A stretch of DNA of 64,000 nt from Saprospira sp. CCB-QB6 (GCF_028464065.1 NZ_CP116808.1:2249501-2313500); one strand, 5' to 3'. Counted from the stretch's first letter, positions 1-13,022 are shown. A program made the numbers and translations. Notes: a model not told the origin generated them from the sequence alone.

Positions 1-1094
<1,094 letters not shown>

Positions 1095-1116
1095 GAATAA
1101 CTTACTTTGAATATAC

Positions 1117-1150
1117 AAAGTTGGGTGCTAAAAGCACCCAACTTTTATAC
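1117..1150 (+). terminator. Hairpin after tuf
   Basis: A perfect 12-bp stem (AAAGTTGGGTGC against GCACCCAACTTT, 1117-1128 and 1134-1145) with a 5-base loop, followed by a short T-poor tail (TATAC). It sits between the tuf stop and tRNA-Trp. It may terminate, or it may be a processing site separating tuf mRNA from the tRNA-secE transcript. Confidence 0.65.
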
Positions 1151-1223
1151 ACGGGTGTGGCTCAATTGGTAGAGCAGCGGTCTCCAAAACCGCAGGTTGG
1201 GGGTTCGAGTCCCTCCGCCCGTG
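1151..1223 (+). tRNA. tRNA-Trp (anticodon CCA)
   Basis: The cloverleaf can be folded by eye. The acceptor stem is ACGGGTG with CGCCCGT (one G-T pair). The D arm is GCTCAATTGGTAGAGC. The anticodon stem GCGGT/ACCGC encloses the loop CTCCAAA with anticodon CCA. The T arm is GGGGG-TTCGAGT-CCCTC. The discriminator base is G, as expected for Trp. The 3' CCA is not encoded (CAA follows). It lies 24 bases upstream of secE. Confidence 0.96.
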
Positions 1224-1247
1224 CAAAATCCTTAAATAGGAGGCAAA

Positions 1248-1442
1248 ATGAATGATATCGTACAATATTTCCGCGACAGTTATAATGAGCTGAAGCATAA
1301 GGTGACTTGGCCAGCATGGAACGAGTTAGAACAAACCACTGTGGTAGTAATTGTTGCCTCCATTCTTTTGGCATTGCTATTATATGGTATGGACAAACTT
1401 GTAGTCTTTGTTCTGGAAGTCTTTTATAGCCTCGGTGGCTAG
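1248..1442 (+). CDS. secE: Preprotein translocase subunit SecE
   Basis: Small clamp subunit of the SecYEG inner-membrane translocon. 64 residues, the short single-membrane-segment form. The cytoplasmic amphipathic helix (residues 1-30, with NELKHKVTWPAWNE carrying the conserved K.V.WP signature) leads into one membrane helix at about 33-57. The start is supported by AGGAGG ten bases upstream, one of the few clear Shine-Dalgarno sequences in this window. It lies directly between tRNA-Trp and nusG. Confidence 0.95.
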   Translation: MNDIVQYFRDSYNELKHKVTWPAWNELEQTTVVVIVASILLALLLYGMDKLVVFVLEVFYSLGG

Positions 1443-1498
1443 CTTAGATTTATCCTTAGGAAAAGCTACGACTACAAATCAAGAGAATTAAAGCTGTC

Positions 1499-2041
1499 AT
1501 GTCTACAAATTGGTATTGCCTTAGAGTAATTTCAAATAAAGAACGAAAAATCAAAGAGCGTTTAGATGCGCATATTGAACGTTCTAACTGGAGGGAGATT
1601 GTCCCCCACATTATTGTTCCCACTGAAAAAATTTATAAGATCCGCAATGGAAAGAAAGTAATTCAGGAACGTACATTAACTCCTGGTTACATTATGGTAG
1701 AAGCGGATCCACATCGTTTTACTGTTGAAATCATCCAAGCTATTGCTAATAGCAAGGATGTTATTCATTTTTTGGGCCGAGATAATCCAGAGCCTATGAA
1801 AGAGCATGAAGTAAAACGAATGCTTTCTCAGGTAGATTCTTCAGAGGAAGAAGGTGAGTCACTAGCAGATCCATTTATTATTGGAGAGGATGTAAAAGTG
1901 ATTGAAGGACCATTCCAAAACTTTATTGGTACTATCCAAGAAGTGAATGAAGAGAAGAAAAAGCTAAAGCTAATTATTAAAGTCTTTGGCCGGGGAACAG
2001 AAGTTGAATTGAATTTTATGCAAGTTGAAAAACAATCTTAA
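1499..2041 (+). CDS. nusG: Transcription termination/antitermination factor NusG
   Basis: RNA polymerase processivity factor that also links polymerase to Rho or the ribosome. 180 residues, normal length. The N-terminal NGN domain is visible as [19 protein letters not shown] at the start and [11 protein letters not shown] near residue 62. The C-terminal KOW domain starts near residue 124 with [18 protein letters not shown]. The rplK start follows the stop after only two bases, so the two genes are almost certainly cotranscribed. Confidence 0.97.
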   Translation: MSTNWYCLRVISNKERKIKERLDAHIERSNWREIVPHIIVPTEKIYKIRNGKKVIQERTLTPGYIMVEADPHRFTVEIIQAIANSKDVIHFLGRDNPEPMKEHEVKRMLSQVDSSEEEGESLADPFIIGEDVKVIEGPFQNFIGTIQEVNEEKKKLKLIIKVFGRGTEVELNFMQVEKQS

Positions 2042-2043
2042 TA

Positions 2044-2502
2044 ATGGCGAAAGAAGTCGAAACCCTCATTAAATTGCAGGTGAAAGGCGGACAAGCCAAC
2101 CCAGCTCCTCCCGTAGGTCCCGCTTTAGGTGCCAAAGGAGTGAACATCATGGAGTTCTGCAAGCGTTTTAATGCAGAAACCCAAGATAAAATGGGCCAAG
2201 TTTGTCCTGTGATTATCACAGTCTTCAAAGACAAGTCCTTTACATTTGTAATTAAAACAGCCCCTGCTGCTGTTCAGCTAAAAGAGGCCGCTGGCCTTAA
2301 GGGTAAGCCCGGTTCTTCACAGCCCAACTTGATGAAAGTTGGATCTGTAACATGGGACCAAGTCCGTGCAATCGCAGAAGACAAAATGGCTGACCTTAAC
2401 TGCTTCACAGTAGAATCAGGTATGCGCATGGTCGCAGGTACTGCTCGCTCTATGGGTCTTACAGTAGAAGGCACCGCACCCTGGGAAGAGGCTCAGGCGT
2501 AA
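2044..2502 (+). CDS. rplK: 50S ribosomal protein L11
   Basis: Binds 23S rRNA at the GTPase-associated centre. 152 residues, slightly longer than the common 141-147. The N-terminal signature [20 protein letters not shown] is intact. The C-terminal rRNA-binding half contains [20 protein letters not shown] and ends with the conserved [12 protein letters not shown]. Two bases after nusG; rplA follows 73 bases later. Confidence 0.97.
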   Translation: MAKEVETLIKLQVKGGQANPAPPVGPALGAKGVNIMEFCKRFNAETQDKMGQVCPVIITVFKDKSFTFVIKTAPAAVQLKEAAGLKGKPGSSQPNLMKVGSVTWDQVRAIAEDKMADLNCFTVESGMRMVAGTARSMGLTVEGTAPWEEAQA

Positions 2503-2575
2503 GCAGTAAACAAAATTATTTAAGTCTCTATTTGAACCTCTAAGTAGAGATAACTATTCAAACACAATTTATCAA

Positions 2576-3268
2576 ATGGCTCGATTGAGTAAGAAAAAAG
2601 CCGAAGCGCTTAAAAAAGTTGATGCCGAAAAATTGTACACACTAGAGGAAGCAATGACACTTCTCCAAGAAGTGAACTATGCGAAGTTTAATGCTTCTGT
2701 AGATTTGCACATCAGACTCGGGGTTGACCCTCGTAAAGCTGATCAGAATCTACGAGGTACCATCTCTCTCCCTAACGGTACAGGTAAAGAAAAGAAGGTT
2801 CTTGTTTTCTGTACACCTGATAAAGAACAGGAGGCTCTAGAGGCGGGCGCAGACTACGCTGGTTTACAGGAATACATCACTAAAATCCAAGAAGGTTGGA
2901 CCGATGTTGATGTAGTAGTGGCAATGCCTAGTGTGATGGCTCAAGTAGGTCGTTTAGGTCGTGTTCTAGGTCCCCGTGGCCTCATGCCTAACCCTAAAAC
3001 AGGAACTGTAACACCTAATGTTGGTGATGCTGTTCGCGAAATTAAAAAAGGAAAGACCTCCTTCCGGGTAGATAAGTACGGTATCGTTCACACTTCTGTT
3101 GGACGCGTAGAATTTCAACCCAATCAACTTGTAGAAAATGCTCAAGAAGTAATCGAAACCCTTTCTCGCATGAAGCCTTCTTCTGCAAAAGGTACTTACT
3201 TCAAAAGCATTACTGTGGCCTCTACTATGAGCCCCGGTATCAAAATCGACCCTAAGTCGGCTCGATAA
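2576..3268 (+). CDS. rplA: 50S ribosomal protein L1
   Basis: Forms the L1 stalk over the E site, and in many bacteria represses its own mRNA. 230 residues, as usual. Seen: [19 protein letters not shown], the central [20 protein letters not shown] loop that contacts RNA, and the C-terminal [17 protein letters not shown]. The 73-base spacer before it and the 42-base spacer after it show no long hairpin, so I cannot point to an L1-binding operator. Confidence 0.97.
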   Translation: MARLSKKKAEALKKVDAEKLYTLEEAMTLLQEVNYAKFNASVDLHIRLGVDPRKADQNLRGTISLPNGTGKEKKVLVFCTPDKEQEALEAGADYAGLQEYITKIQEGWTDVDVVVAMPSVMAQVGRLGRVLGPRGLMPNPKTGTVTPNVGDAVREIKKGKTSFRVDKYGIVHTSVGRVEFQPNQLVENAQEVIETLSRMKPSSAKGTYFKSITVASTMSPGIKIDPKSAR

Positions 3269-3310
3269 TTTAAATTCAACTATTGGTAAGGTCTTTAAAA
3301 TAGCAATATA

Positions 3311-3847
3311 ATGACACGCGAACAGAAAACTGCGGTGATCGAAGAGCTAGCTAGCCAATTCCAAGATTCTAAGTATTTCTATATCACAGATACTTCTGAG
3401 CTAACTGTTGAAAAAACAAACCAGCTCCGTCGTAAGTGCTTCGAAAGCGGCATCCAAATGAAGGTAGTTAAAAATACCCTCATTCGTAAAGCTTTAGAAC
3501 GTGCTGCCGATGCTAATGAAGAAAACTATACAGAGATTTACTCTGCCCTTAAAGGCTTCTCTGCTGTGATGTTTACTGAGACTGGAAACGTTCCCGCTAA
3601 ACTCATTAAAGAGTTCCGTAAAGAGAATGATAAGCCGCTACTAAAAGCAGCTTTTATCGACTCTTCAGTATATATCGGAGACGATCAAGTAGAAGCACTC
3701 ACTCAGATTAAATCTAAAGAAGAACTTCTTGGTGAACTCATCGGTTTACTCGAATCTCCTATCAAAAATGTTATGGGCGCTCTCCAATCTGGAGGCAATA
3801 CCATTACAGGACTCCTCAAAGCGCTTGAAGAGCGTGAGTCTGCCTAA
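3311..3847 (+). CDS. rplJ: 50S ribosomal protein L10
   Basis: Base of the ribosomal stalk that anchors L7/L12 dimers. 178 residues. The N-terminal rRNA-binding domain (REQKTAVIEELASQFQDSKY, then LRRKCFESGIQMKVVKNTL) and the C-terminal helix that carries L12 (near GALQSGGNTITGLLKALEER) are both present. It is followed by a 73-base spacer and rplL. Confidence 0.96.
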   Translation: MTREQKTAVIEELASQFQDSKYFYITDTSELTVEKTNQLRRKCFESGIQMKVVKNTLIRKALERAADANEENYTEIYSALKGFSAVMFTETGNVPAKLIKEFRKENDKPLLKAAFIDSSVYIGDDQVEALTQIKSKEELLGELIGLLESPIKNVMGALQSGGNTITGLLKALEERESA

Positions 3848-3920
3848 AGATTTTGGCTTCCACCAACATCACCCATATATCCAACATTCCTTTTAACAAC
3901 AATCTCTAAAAGCTAATAAA

Positions 3921-4295
3921 ATGGCTGATCTAAATCAACTAGCAGAACAACTAGTTAACCTAACCGTTAAAGAAGTAAAAGACTTGGCTGACATCCTTAA
4001 GGATGAGTATGGTATCGAACCTGCTGCTGCCGCTGTTGCTGTTGCTGGCCCTGCTGCTGGTGGCGAAGCTGCTGCTGCTGAGCAAACTGAATTTGACGTA
4101 ATTCTTAAGTCTGCTGGTGCTGCTAAACTACAAGTAGTTAAGGCTGTTAAAACTCTTCTTGGTGTAGGCCTAAAAGAAGCTAAAGCTATCGTTGACGGTG
4201 CTCCCGCTCCTGTAAAAGAGAAAGCCTCTAAAGAAGAAGCTGAGCAAATCAAAGCTGAACTAGAAGGCGCCGGTGCTGAAGTAGAAGTGAAGTAA
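3921..4295 (+). CDS. rplL: 50S ribosomal protein L7/L12
   Basis: Stalk protein present in several copies per ribosome, which recruits translation factors. 124 residues with the N-terminal dimerisation helices ([20 protein letters not shown]), an Ala-rich hinge at about 36-58, and the C-terminal factor-binding domain with [19 protein letters not shown]. The hinge makes the DNA repetitive (GCT codons), which produces a long spurious frame on the other strand. A strong hairpin at 4344-4373 separates it from rpoB. Confidence 0.97.
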   Translation: MADLNQLAEQLVNLTVKEVKDLADILKDEYGIEPAAAAVAVAGPAAGGEAAAAEQTEFDVILKSAGAAKLQVVKAVKTLLGVGLKEAKAIVDGAPAPVKEKASKEEAEQIKAELEGAGAEVEVK

Positions 4296-4343
4296 GTACA
4301 TACTGCGTTCGCATAATTAGCATGCGCTCGTATCTATATTTAA

Positions 4344-4373
4344 GGCTTAGTTACAGCTTGCTGTAACTAAGCC
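4344..4373 (+). promoter_or_regulatory. Hairpin between rplL and rpoB
   Basis: Perfect 13-bp stem GGCTTAGTTACAG / CTGTAACTAAGCC with a four-base loop CTTG, without a T run after it. By position it matches the partial attenuator/RNA-processing region that lowers rpoBC expression relative to ribosomal proteins in other bacteria. That role is inferred from position only. Confidence 0.6.
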
Positions 4374-4460
4374 TATTCAGCTATTATACTACCTTCTATA
4401 AATCTTGCTACTTTGCTCGAAATCAGACAATAAGTAGTCGACCTAAATTTAAAAGGCTAA

Positions 4461-7400
4461 ATGGCAAAAAGTACAACTCTTACTCCCAAAAGACCAGAAC
4501 GCTTTAGTTTCGGTAAAATCCAACATGATTCTCATTATCCGGATTTTCTCGAAATTCAAGTCAAGTCTTTTGAGGAGTTTTTTCAGTTAGAGACCACCCC
4601 TGAAAGTCGCTTTAATGAGGGACTCTATCAGGTGTTCCAAGAAAATTTTCCAATCACAGATGCACGCAACATCTTTGTTCTGGAATTCCTCAACTATTTT
4701 ATTGATCCTCCTCGCTATACTATCGATGAATGTATGGAGAGAGGACTTACCTATAGCGTCCCACTCAAAGCAAAACTTCGCCTGTCTTGTAATGATGAAG
4801 AACATGTCGACTTTGAGCAAACTGTACAAGATGTATTCTTAGGCAATATTCCTTACATGACGCCTAAAGGTACATTCGTAATCAATGGCGCTGAACGTGT
4901 AATCGTTTCTCAACTGCACCGATCTCCAGGTGTATTTTTTGGCCAAAGCCGCCACCCTAACGGTACAAAAATTTATTCTGCTCGTGTTATTCCTTTCAAA
5001 GGAGCATGGATGGAATTTGCTACCGATATTAACTCGGTTATGTATGCCTACATTGACCGTAAAAAGAAGTTTCCTGTAACTACTCTTCTCCGCGCTATCG
5101 GATATGATGGCGACCGCGATATTCTTGGCCTCTTTGGCCTTGCTGATGAAGTAGAAGCTACTCAGGAAGCATTAGAACAACACCTAGGCCGTAAACTCGC
5201 TGCCCGCGTACTCCGCTCTTGGGTAGAAGACTTCGTAGATGAAGATACTGGCGAAGTGGTGTCTATCGAACGTAATGAGGTAATCCTCGAACGTGACGTA
5301 ATCCTTGATGAAGATAATATTCAAGAGGTTATCGACATCGGAGTAGATAAAGTGATCCTCCAAAGAGAAAATGTAGAAGATGATTATAGCATTATCTACA
5401 ATACTCTACAAAAAGATACTTCTAACTCTGAAATCGAAGCCGTTCAACATATCTATCGCCAATTGCGTGGATCTGATCCACCCGATGACGAAACTGCTCG
5501 CGGTATTATCGACAAACTCTTCTTCTCTGATAAGCGCTATAGCCTAGGTGAAGTCGGTCGATATAAAATTAACCGCAAACTAGAACTTGACGAAAGTAAC
5601 GATACTTCTGTCCTCACAAAAGAGGATATTATCGCTATCGTGAAGTATCTAGTAAAGTTGATCAACCAAAAAGCTGAGATCGATGATATCGACCACCTCA
5701 GCAATCGTCGTGTCCGTACTGTAGGCGAACAACTTTATGCCCAGTTTGGTGTAGGTCTTGCCCGTATGGCTCGCACGATCCGTGAAAGAATGAATGTTCG
5801 CGATAATGAAGTGTTTACTCCGGTAGATCTTATCAATGCAAGAACGCTTTCTTCTGTAATCAACTCTTTCTTTGGTACTAGCCAACTTTCTCAGTTCCTC
5901 GACCAAACTAACCCGCTTTCAGAAATTACACACAAACGTAGAATTTCTGCACTCGGTCCAGGTGGTCTCTCTAGAGAAAGAGCAGGCTTTGAGGTACGTG
6001 ACGTTCACTACTCTCACTATGGCCGCCTTTGTACTATTGAAACTCCTGAAGGTCCTAACATTGGTCTAATCTCTACACTATGTGTACACGCCAAGATCAA
6101 TAAAATGGGCTTTATCGAAACTCCCTACCGTAGCGTAGCTAAAGGAGGTAAGGTCGATCTCAAAAATGATCCCGTTTATCTCTCTGCAGAAGAGGAGGAT
6201 TTTAAAACGATCGCCCAGGCCAATACAGCTATTAACAAGAAAGGTGTTTTCGATACAGATCGCGTGAAATGTCGTAACCATGGCGATTTCCCCGTTCTTG
6301 ATCCTAATGAAGACGAAATCGAATTTATCGATATCGCTCCTAACCAAATTGTAGGGGTCTCTGCCTCTATGATTCCTTTCCTCTCTCATGATGATGCGAA
6401 CCGTGCACTCATGGGCTCTAACATGCAGCGCCAAGCGGTGCCTCTTCTTCGTCCTTCAGCCCCTACCGTGGGAACTGGCCTAGAAGCTAAAGTAGCTCAA
6501 GATTCTCGTATGCTTATCAATGCAGAAGGATCTGGAGTAGTCGAATATGTAGATGCACGCAAAATTGTTATCCGATACGACAGAACCGATGAGCAACGTC
6601 TCACTTCTTTCGATGACGATTTGACAACATATAACTTGGTGAAGTTCCGCAGAACTAACCAGAGTACTTGTATCAATATCAAACCTATCGTCCGCAAAGG
6701 CGAAAAGGTCCACAAAGGCAAAATTCTTTGTGAAGGTTATGCTACCGATAATGGCGAACTCGCCCTCGGCCAAAACCTTAAAGTGGCCTTTATGCCCTGG
6801 AAAGGATATAACTTTGAGGATGCAATCGTACTTTCTCAACGTGTAGTTCGTGAAGATATCTTTACTTCTCTTCATATCGAAGAGTTTGAACTCGATGTCC
6901 GCGACACAAAACTAGGTGAAGAAGAATTTACCAACGATATCCCCAACGTTTCTGAAGAGGCCACTAAAGACTTGGATGAAAACGGTATCGTGCGCACCGG
7001 CGCATGGGTCCGCGATGGCGATATTATCATCGGTAAAATTACTCCTAAAGGAGAATCTGATCCTACTCCAGAAGAAAAATTGCTCCGCGCAATTTTTGGC
7101 GACAAAGCTGGCGACGTAAAAGATGCCTCGCTGAAAATGTCACCCTCTGCTAAAGGAGTTATCATTGGCTCTCGCCTCTTCGTCCGCGCCAAAAAGGATA
7201 AGGTCCAAAAGGCAAAAGACAAGCAAATGCTCGACAAACTAGAGCAGGAGCACAACCAAGAGGTAAAAGACCATACTCAAGTTCTCGTAGAGAAATTGAT
7301 GCAGGTCCTAGAAGGTCAAAATTCTGCTGGTGTACGTAGTATTTATGCCGAATTGCTTATCCCTCAAGGTGCACCTTTCACGCAAAGAGCACTTAAGGAT

Positions 7401-8291
7401 ATCGATTATAGCGCCGTAGATTACTCGAACTGGACAGAAGACGATACCGTAAACAAACAGGTCCGCACGCTCTTGCACAATTATACCATTAAGCTCAATA
7501 AGAAGATTAGTGTGTATAAGCGTAAGAAGTTTGCCATCAATATCGGTGATGAACTACCCGCTGGTGTCCTCAAATTGGCTAAAGTATATATGGCCAAAAA
7601 GCGCAAGCTGAAAGTAGGGGATAAGTTGGCCGGTCGTCACGGTAACAAAGGTATTGTGGCCCGCATCGTTCGTGATGAAGATATGCCTTTCCTCGAAGAT
7701 GGAACACCCATGGACATCGTCCTTAACCCCCTAGGGGTACCCTCTCGTATGAACCTCGGACAGATCTTTGAAACTGTTCTAGGTTGGGCGGGCGAAAAAC
7801 TCAACATGACTTTCGCTACTCCCGTATTCGATGAGGCAAAGGTGCACCAAATTGAGGAATACGTACAAAAAGCTGGCTTGCCTAGCTATGGTGAAACTTA
7901 TCTCTATGACGGAGAAACTGGCGATCGCTTCCACCAAAAAGCAACAGTCGGTGTGATCTACATGTTGAAACTTTCTCACATGGTAGACGATAAGATGCAT
8001 GCCCGTTCTATCGGTCCTTACTCACTCATTACGCAACAGCCCCTCGGTGGTAAAGCCCAGTTTGGTGGTCAGCGTTTTGGTGAAATGGAGGTTTGGGCCC
8101 TAGAAGCATTTGGCGCCTCGCATATCCTACAAGAAATCTTGACGATCAAATCTGACGATATTATCGGACGCGCCAAAGCTTACGAAACAATCGTTAAAGG
8201 CGATAACTTACCTACTCCCGGTATTCCGGAATCATTCAATGTACTGGTACACGAACTTAGAGGTTTGGCCCTAGAAGTCAAATTTGACTAA
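4461..8291 (+). CDS. rpoB: RNA polymerase subunit beta
   Basis: Catalytic core subunit of RNA polymerase. 1276 residues, normal for Bacteroidota. The rifampicin-pocket segment [20 protein letters not shown] followed by [16 protein letters not shown] is intact, with the drug-contacting Q, D, H and S residues of the sensitive form. Further marks are [11 protein letters not shown], the active-site [25 protein letters not shown] and the C-terminal clamp region [19 protein letters not shown]. The 165-base gap before it holds the hairpin noted above. The downstream gap to rpoC is unusually long and repeat-filled. Confidence 0.98.
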   Translation: MAKSTTLTPKRPERFSFGKIQHDSHYPDFLEIQVKSFEEFFQLETTPESRFNEGLYQVFQENFPITDARNIFVLEFLNYFIDPPRYTIDECMERGLTYSVPLKAKLRLSCNDEEHVDFEQTVQDVFLGNIPYMTPKGTFVINGAERVIVSQLHRSPGVFFGQSRHPNGTKIYSARVIPFKGAWMEFATDINSVMYAYIDRKKKFPVTTLLRAIGYDGDRDILGLFGLADEVEATQEALEQHLGRKLAARVLRSWVEDFVDEDTGEVVSIERNEVILERDVILDEDNIQEVIDIGVDKVILQRENVEDDYSIIYNTLQKDTSNSEIEAVQHIYRQLRGSDPPDDETARGIIDKLFFSDKRYSLGEVGRYKINRKLELDESNDTSVLTKEDIIAIVKYLVKLINQKAEIDDIDHLSNRRVRTVGEQLYAQFGVGLARMARTIRERMNVRDNEVFTPVDLINARTLSSVINSFFGTSQLSQFLDQTNPLSEITHKRRISALGPGGLSRERAGFEVRDVHYSHYGRLCTIETPEGPNIGLISTLCVHAKINKMGFIETPYRSVAKGGKVDLKNDPVYLSAEEEDFKTIAQANTAINKKGVFDTDRVKCRNHGDFPVLDPNEDEIEFIDIAPNQIVGVSASMIPFLSHDDANRALMGSNMQRQAVPLLRPSAPTVGTGLEAKVAQDSRMLINAEGSGVVEYVDARKIVIRYDRTDEQRLTSFDDDLTTYNLVKFRRTNQSTCINIKPIVRKGEKVHKGKILCEGYATDNGELALGQNLKVAFMPWKGYNFEDAIVLSQRVVREDIFTSLHIEEFELDVRDTKLGEEEFTNDIPNVSEEATKDLDENGIVRTGAWVRDGDIIIGKITPKGESDPTPEEKLLRAIFGDKAGDVKDASLKMSPSAKGVIIGSRLFVRAKKDKVQKAKDKQMLDKLEQEHNQEVKDHTQVLVEKLMQVLEGQNSAGVRSIYAELLIPQGAPFTQRALKDIDYSAVDYSNWTEDDTVNKQVRTLLHNYTIKLNKKISVYKRKKFAINIGDELPAGVLKLAKVYMAKKRKLKVGDKLAGRHGNKGIVARIVRDEDMPFLEDGTPMDIVLNPLGVPSRMNLGQIFETVLGWAGEKLNMTFATPVFDEAKVHQIEEYVQKAGLPSYGETYLYDGETGDRFHQKATVGVIYMLKLSHMVDDKMHARSIGPYSLITQQPLGGKAQFGGQRFGEMEVWALEAFGASHILQEILTIKSDDIIGRAKAYETIVKGDNLPTPGIPESFNVLVHELRGLALEVKFD

Positions 8292-8323
8292 GCCTTCCTT
8301 TTTGTTCACTCTGCTTTTTATTT

Positions 8324-8457
8324 GGGGCCTCCTGCCCAACTTGGCCTTTGGCCAAGACGGGCAGGCGCTACGTTCCGCAGCTCGCTGTTCGCTCGGCCCT
8401 GCGCCAGCAAGCTGGCTAGGTCTGGCGCTTCGCGCCACTGCTGCACATCGCTAGGCC
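8324..8457 (+). repeat. Dispersed structured repeat R1 (type 1)
   Basis: First of 21 copies of one intergenic family. Type 1 layout: GGGGCCTCC, a hairpin arm, GCTACG, GCTCGCTGTTCGCTCGGCCCT (core, 8381-8401), a variable hairpin, GGTCTGG, a second variable hairpin, and an end close to CATCGCTAGGCC. Variable arms here are GCCAGCAAGCTGGC and GGCGCTTCGCGCC. Preceded by a T-rich stretch, as in nearly all copies. Open frames across it are by-products of its GC-rich composition. Confidence 0.85.
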
Positions 8458-8540
8458 TCCTTATAAAAAGCAGAGCCTTGCTTTTATCTTCTTTTAATTG
8501 CTCTTCCTTGTTTAGCTAGCTAATGGGCCAGAAGCCCCTT

Positions 8541-8661
8541 GGCCTAGCGCTGTGGAGGGGGGCGGCAAAGCCGCCGACCCAGCCGCTTTAGCGGCGCAGG
8601 GCCGAGCAGACCTGCGAGCCCCGCAACATAGCGCCGACGAGCGCAGCGAGGCGGAGGCCCC
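8541..8661 (-). repeat. Dispersed structured repeat R2 (type 1)
   Basis: Type 1 element on the minus strand, facing R1, so that the GGGGC ends are outermost (8324 and 8661). Hairpin arms are GGCGGCAAAGCCGCC and GCCGCTTTAGCGGC. Core AGGGCCGAGC is present. Together R1 and R2 fill most of the 440-base rpoB-rpoC gap. Confidence 0.85.
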
Positions 8662-8731
8662 AAAAGAATATAAAAGTCTATCCTATTAAATGCCTCTTGC
8701 TGGCCCCTAGCCAGCCTAAATTTGTCTTCTT

Positions 8732-11700
8732 ATGCCATTTAAGAAAAATAGTACCAACAAAATTAAAAACGACTTCGATAGCATCACGCTAAGTTTGGCC
8801 TCTCCAGATTTGATTTTGGAGCGTTCTTACGGGGAAGTCCTCAAGCCAGAAACCATCAACTACCGCTCGTATAAGCCCGAGCGCGATGGTCTTTTCTGCG
8901 AACGTATCTTTGGCCCTGTCAAGGATTATGAATGTTTTTGTGGAAAATACAAGCGTATCCGTTATAAAGGAATCGTTTGTGACCGCTGTGGAGTAGAAGT
9001 GACCGAAAAGAAAGTGCGCCGTGAACGCATGGGGCATATCCGCCTAGTTGTTCCTGTGGTACATATTTGGTACTTCAAGTCTTTGCCCAATAAAATTGGT
9101 TACCTACTCGGTTTCTCTTCTAAGAAACTGGAGTCTATTATTTACTACGAGCGCTATGTGGTGATTCAGCCTGGTGCCGTAGCAGAAAGAGGAATTACAG
9201 GTAGTGAAGAGCGTGATTTGCTCACAGAAGAAGAGTATCTCGATATTTTGGAGTCACTTCCTCGCGAAAACCAAATGTTGCCCGATGATGATCCCAATAA
9301 GTTCATTGCTAAAATGGGTGCAGAAGGTGTTCGTCATCTTCTTTCTCGTGTAGATTTGGAGAAATTATCTTATGATCTACGCCATAAAGCCGCCACAGAA
9401 AACTCTCAGCAGCGTAAATCAGAAGCGCTTAAGCGTCTTCGCGTTGTAGAGGCGTTCCGTGAGGGCCAAAAAAATATTGAAAACAAGCCCGAGTGGATGG
9501 TTATTGACTATCTGCCCGTTATTCCACCAGAACTCCGTCCTCTAGTGCCTCTAGATGGTGGTCGTTTTGCTTCTTCAGATCTCAATGACCTTTATCGTCG
9601 TGTGATCATTCGTAACAACCGTTTGAAGCGTCTACTTGAAATCAAGGCGCCTGAGGTAATTCTTCGCAATGAAAAGCGGATGTTGCAAGAGGCGGTGGAT
9701 TCACTTTTCGATAACTCTCGTAAGTCTAATGCGGTTAAGGCAGAAGGTGGTCGCGCCCTCAAGTCATTGAGTGATGTACTCAAAGGTAAGCAGGGACGTT
9801 TCCGTCAGAACCTTTTGGGTAAGCGTGTTGACTACTCTGGTCGTTCGGTTATCGTGGTAGGGCCTACGCTCAAATTGCATGAGTGTGGATTACCTAAAAA
9901 CATGGCAGCTGAGCTCTTCAAGCCATTTGTGATTCGCAAATTGATTGAGCGAGGTATCGTGAAAACTGTAAAATCAGCCAAGAAATTGGTTGATCGTAAA
10001 GATCCAATTATTTGGGACATTTTGGAGAATGTGCTTAAAGGGCATCCAGTTCTCCTCAACCGGGCTCCCACACTTCACCGTTTGTCAATTCAGTCGTTCC
10101 AGCCTACACTAATTGAAGGAAAAGCGATTCAGCTTCACCCTCTTGTTTGTTCGGCCTTTAATGCGGATTTTGATGGTGACCAAATGGCGGTACACGTACC
10201 CTTGAGCAATCAAGCTATTTTGGAAGCCCAGATTTTGATGCTTTCTGCACACAATATGCTCAACCCTCAGAATGGTACGCCGATCACGCTGCCTTCTCAG
10301 GATATGGTTTTGGGTCTCTATTATATTACAAAGGAGCGTAAGCATATTCCAGAAAACCCTGTAAAAGGGGAGGGAAGTAGATTCTATTCTCCAGAAGAGG
10401 TAATCATTGCTTACAATGAAGGTCGTTTGGACCTACACGCAATCATTAAAGTTCGTGTTCCTGTAGAGGATGAAGAAGGAAACTTGGTTATCCGTCTTAC
10501 AGAGACAACAACTGGTCGCGTACTCTTCAATCAAGTTCGTCCTAAGAGCTTGCCCTATATGGATGAGCTACTTTCTAAGAAGAATTTGAAGCGCGTAATT
10601 GCAGATATCTTGAAAAGAACAAACGTGCCTACGGCGGCCAAGTTCTTGGATGATATTAAGGATATGGGATTCTACTGGGCTTATCGTGGTGGTTTGTCTT
10701 TCAACCTTCCCGATTTGATCACGCCTACTGTTCGTGCCGAACGCCTACAAGCTGCTCATGAAGTAGTAGATGGTATTTGGGATAACTACAACATGGGATT
10801 GATTACCAATAACGAGCGCTATAACCAGATCATTGATGAATGGACCCAGGCGGATAACTACATCACCAATACTTTGATGAAGGAGATGGCAGAACACAAG
10901 CAAGGGTTTAACTCAGTATACATGATGCTTGATTCTGGAGCTCGTGGTTCTAAACAGCAGATTAAGCAGCTTTGTGGTCTTCGTGGTCTAATGGCCAAGC
11001 CTCGTAAATCTGGTGATACTGGAGGGGCAATTATTGAAAACCCGATTCTTTCAAACTTTGTAGCGGGACTTTCGGTACTAGAGTACTTTATCTCTACCCA
11101 CGGTGCCCGTAAAGGTTTGGCGGATACGGCCCTTAAAACAGCGGATGCGGGTTACTTGACTCGTCGTCTTGTTGATGTGGCTCAAGATGTGGTGGTTAAT
11201 ATTTACGATTGTGGAACACTCCGTGGTGTTGAAGTTAGCGCCTTGGTAGAAAATGACAAAATCGTTCAACCCCTTTCTGAGCGCATTGAAGGTCGCTTCC
11301 CACTTTATGATATCTTCCATCCTGAAACAGAAGAGTTGATTGCTTCAGCAGAAGAAGTGATTACTCCTGAATTGGCTAAGGAAATTGAAGAAGCAGAAGT
11401 AGAAGCCGTAGAAGTTCGTTCGGTACTTACCTGCGAAGCTCGCCGAGGTTGTTGTGCTATGTGCTATGGTAAAAATACGGCCACAGGACGTGCTTCAGAG
11501 CAAGGGGATGCTGTGGGTATTATCGCTGCCCAGTCTATTGGTGAACCGGGTACTCAGCTCACACTGCGTACCTTCCACGTAGGGGGTGTAGCTTCATATA
11601 CTGCGGAAGAATCTGAACTTCGCTCTAAGTTTGAAGGTCGCCTAGAGTTTGACTCTGTAACTACCGTTGAACTTTATGATAAGGAGAAAGATGAAAAACG

Positions 11701-12994
11701 CGATGTGGTAATTTCTCGTACTGGTGAACTTCGCATCATCGATGATAAGACCAACCGTGTCCTTTCTACTGCCCACTTGATGTATGGTTCTTCTCTCTTT
11801 GTGAAAGATGGCCAAGAAATCAAGAAAGGAGATAAGATCTCTGAATGGGATGCTTATAACGCCTCAATCATTACAGAATTTGATGGTACACTAGAATTCG
11901 AAAACATTGAGGAAGGCTTTACTTACCGCATTGAGCGTGACGAACAAACTGGTTTCGAGCAAAAGGTAGTTGTAGAGTCTAAAAACAAAAAACAAGTACC
12001 TACGATCAAGGTAGTAGACAACAAGGGAGAGGTGCTTCGTGCTTACTCTATTCCTGTGGGCGCTTACATTAGTGTAAATGATGCGCAGGAAGTGACTAAG
12101 GGTATGACACTGGTTAAGATTCCTCGTACAATGGGTAAGATTCAGGATATTACTGGGGGTCTCCCTCGTGTAACTGAGCTTTTCGAGGCTCGTCGTCCTT
12201 CTAACCCTGCAGTTGTTGCCGAGATTGATGGTATTGTAAGCTACGGACGAATCAAGCGGGGTAACCGTGAGGTGATTGTAGAGGCCAAGGATGGTCAGAA
12301 ACGTCGCTACCTCATTGGTCTATCTAAGCACATTCTTGTACAAGAGGGTGACTTTGTTCGTGCGGGTACACAACTCTCTAACGGAGCAACTTCTCCACAG
12401 GATATTCTCTCTATTATGGGAACTGGAGCGGTACAACAGTACGTGCTCAATGGTATCCAAGAGGTATATCGCGCACAGGGTATTACGATTAATGATAAGC
12501 ATATTGAGGTAATCGTTCGTCAAATGATGCGTAAGGTCCAAATTATGGATGCTGGAGATACTAAATTCTTGGAAAAAGAAGCGGTGAACAAGTTTGACTT
12601 CTTGGAAGAGAATGACCGTATCTATGATAAGTTGTTGGTTGAGGATGCTGGAGAATCTAGCAAGTACTTCGCAGGGCAGTTCATTACTGAGCGTCAATTG
12701 CGTGAGGAAAACTCGGCGCTTCGTCGTGATGACAAGAAAATCATGTCAGCTCGTCCTTCAATTGCAGCGACATCTAAACCTGTTTTGCAGGGGATTACTA
12801 AATCTTCATTGGGTACTGACAGCTGGATTTCAGCTGCGTCTTTCCAAGAGACCACTAAGGTATTGAGCACAGCGGCTATTTCGGCTTCTAGCGATAACCT
12901 CATGGGCTTGAAAGAGAACGTAATTGTTGGTAAACGCATTCCTGCAGGTACAGGTCTCCGTATCTATGACGATTTGATCGTGAAAGAAAAGTAG
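8732..12994 (+). CDS. rpoC: RNA polymerase subunit beta'
   Basis: Catalytic subunit of RNA polymerase. 1420 residues. The N-terminal zinc site is [20 protein letters not shown]. The active-site magnesium motif [12 protein letters not shown] is intact. The second zinc site lies in [15 protein letters not shown], and the trigger-loop region reads [20 protein letters not shown]. It is followed by a good terminator. It normally shares an operon with rpoB; here 440 bases of repeat DNA separate them, with no clear promoter that I could identify. Confidence 0.98.
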   Translation: MPFKKNSTNKIKNDFDSITLSLASPDLILERSYGEVLKPETINYRSYKPERDGLFCERIFGPVKDYECFCGKYKRIRYKGIVCDRCGVEVTEKKVRRERMGHIRLVVPVVHIWYFKSLPNKIGYLLGFSSKKLESIIYYERYVVIQPGAVAERGITGSEERDLLTEEEYLDILESLPRENQMLPDDDPNKFIAKMGAEGVRHLLSRVDLEKLSYDLRHKAATENSQQRKSEALKRLRVVEAFREGQKNIENKPEWMVIDYLPVIPPELRPLVPLDGGRFASSDLNDLYRRVIIRNNRLKRLLEIKAPEVILRNEKRMLQEAVDSLFDNSRKSNAVKAEGGRALKSLSDVLKGKQGRFRQNLLGKRVDYSGRSVIVVGPTLKLHECGLPKNMAAELFKPFVIRKLIERGIVKTVKSAKKLVDRKDPIIWDILENVLKGHPVLLNRAPTLHRLSIQSFQPTLIEGKAIQLHPLVCSAFNADFDGDQMAVHVPLSNQAILEAQILMLSAHNMLNPQNGTPITLPSQDMVLGLYYITKERKHIPENPVKGEGSRFYSPEEVIIAYNEGRLDLHAIIKVRVPVEDEEGNLVIRLTETTTGRVLFNQVRPKSLPYMDELLSKKNLKRVIADILKRTNVPTAAKFLDDIKDMGFYWAYRGGLSFNLPDLITPTVRAERLQAAHEVVDGIWDNYNMGLITNNERYNQIIDEWTQADNYITNTLMKEMAEHKQGFNSVYMMLDSGARGSKQQIKQLCGLRGLMAKPRKSGDTGGAIIENPILSNFVAGLSVLEYFISTHGARKGLADTALKTADAGYLTRRLVDVAQDVVVNIYDCGTLRGVEVSALVENDKIVQPLSERIEGRFPLYDIFHPETEELIASAEEVITPELAKEIEEAEVEAVEVRSVLTCEARRGCCAMCYGKNTATGRASEQGDAVGIIAAQSIGEPGTQLTLRTFHVGGVASYTAEESELRSKFEGRLEFDSVTTVELYDKEKDEKRDVVISRTGELRIIDDKTNRVLSTAHLMYGSSLFVKDGQEIKKGDKISEWDAYNASIITEFDGTLEFENIEEGFTYRIERDEQTGFEQKVVVESKNKKQVPTIKVVDNKGEVLRAYSIPVGAYISVNDAQEVTKGMTLVKIPRTMGKIQDITGGLPRVTELFEARRPSNPAVVAEIDGIVSYGRIKRGNREVIVEAKDGQKRRYLIGLSKHILVQEGDFVRAGTQLSNGATSPQDILSIMGTGAVQQYVLNGIQEVYRAQGITINDKHIEVIVRQMMRKVQIMDAGDTKFLEKEAVNKFDFLEENDRIYDKLLVEDAGESSKYFAGQFITERQLREENSALRRDDKKIMSARPSIAATSKPVLQGITKSSLGTDSWISAASFQETTKVLSTAAISASSDNLMGLKENVIVGKRIPAGTGLRIYDDLIVKEK

Positions 12995-13022
12995 GCAGTA
13001 TCTTGACTACTTAACTATATAG

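Noticed and set aside
3935-4252. 105-residue minus-strand frame opposite rplL
   Set aside because: Produced by the Ala-rich GCT codon run of L7/L12.
8322-8519. 65-residue reading frame between rpoB and rpoC
   Set aside because: It lies in repeat R1; similar peptides appear wherever the repeat occurs because the GC-rich element has few stops. No start signal or homology.
8292-8731. Frameshift or missing gene between rpoB and rpoC
   Set aside because: Both proteins are complete with normal ends; the gap is explained by two facing repeats.
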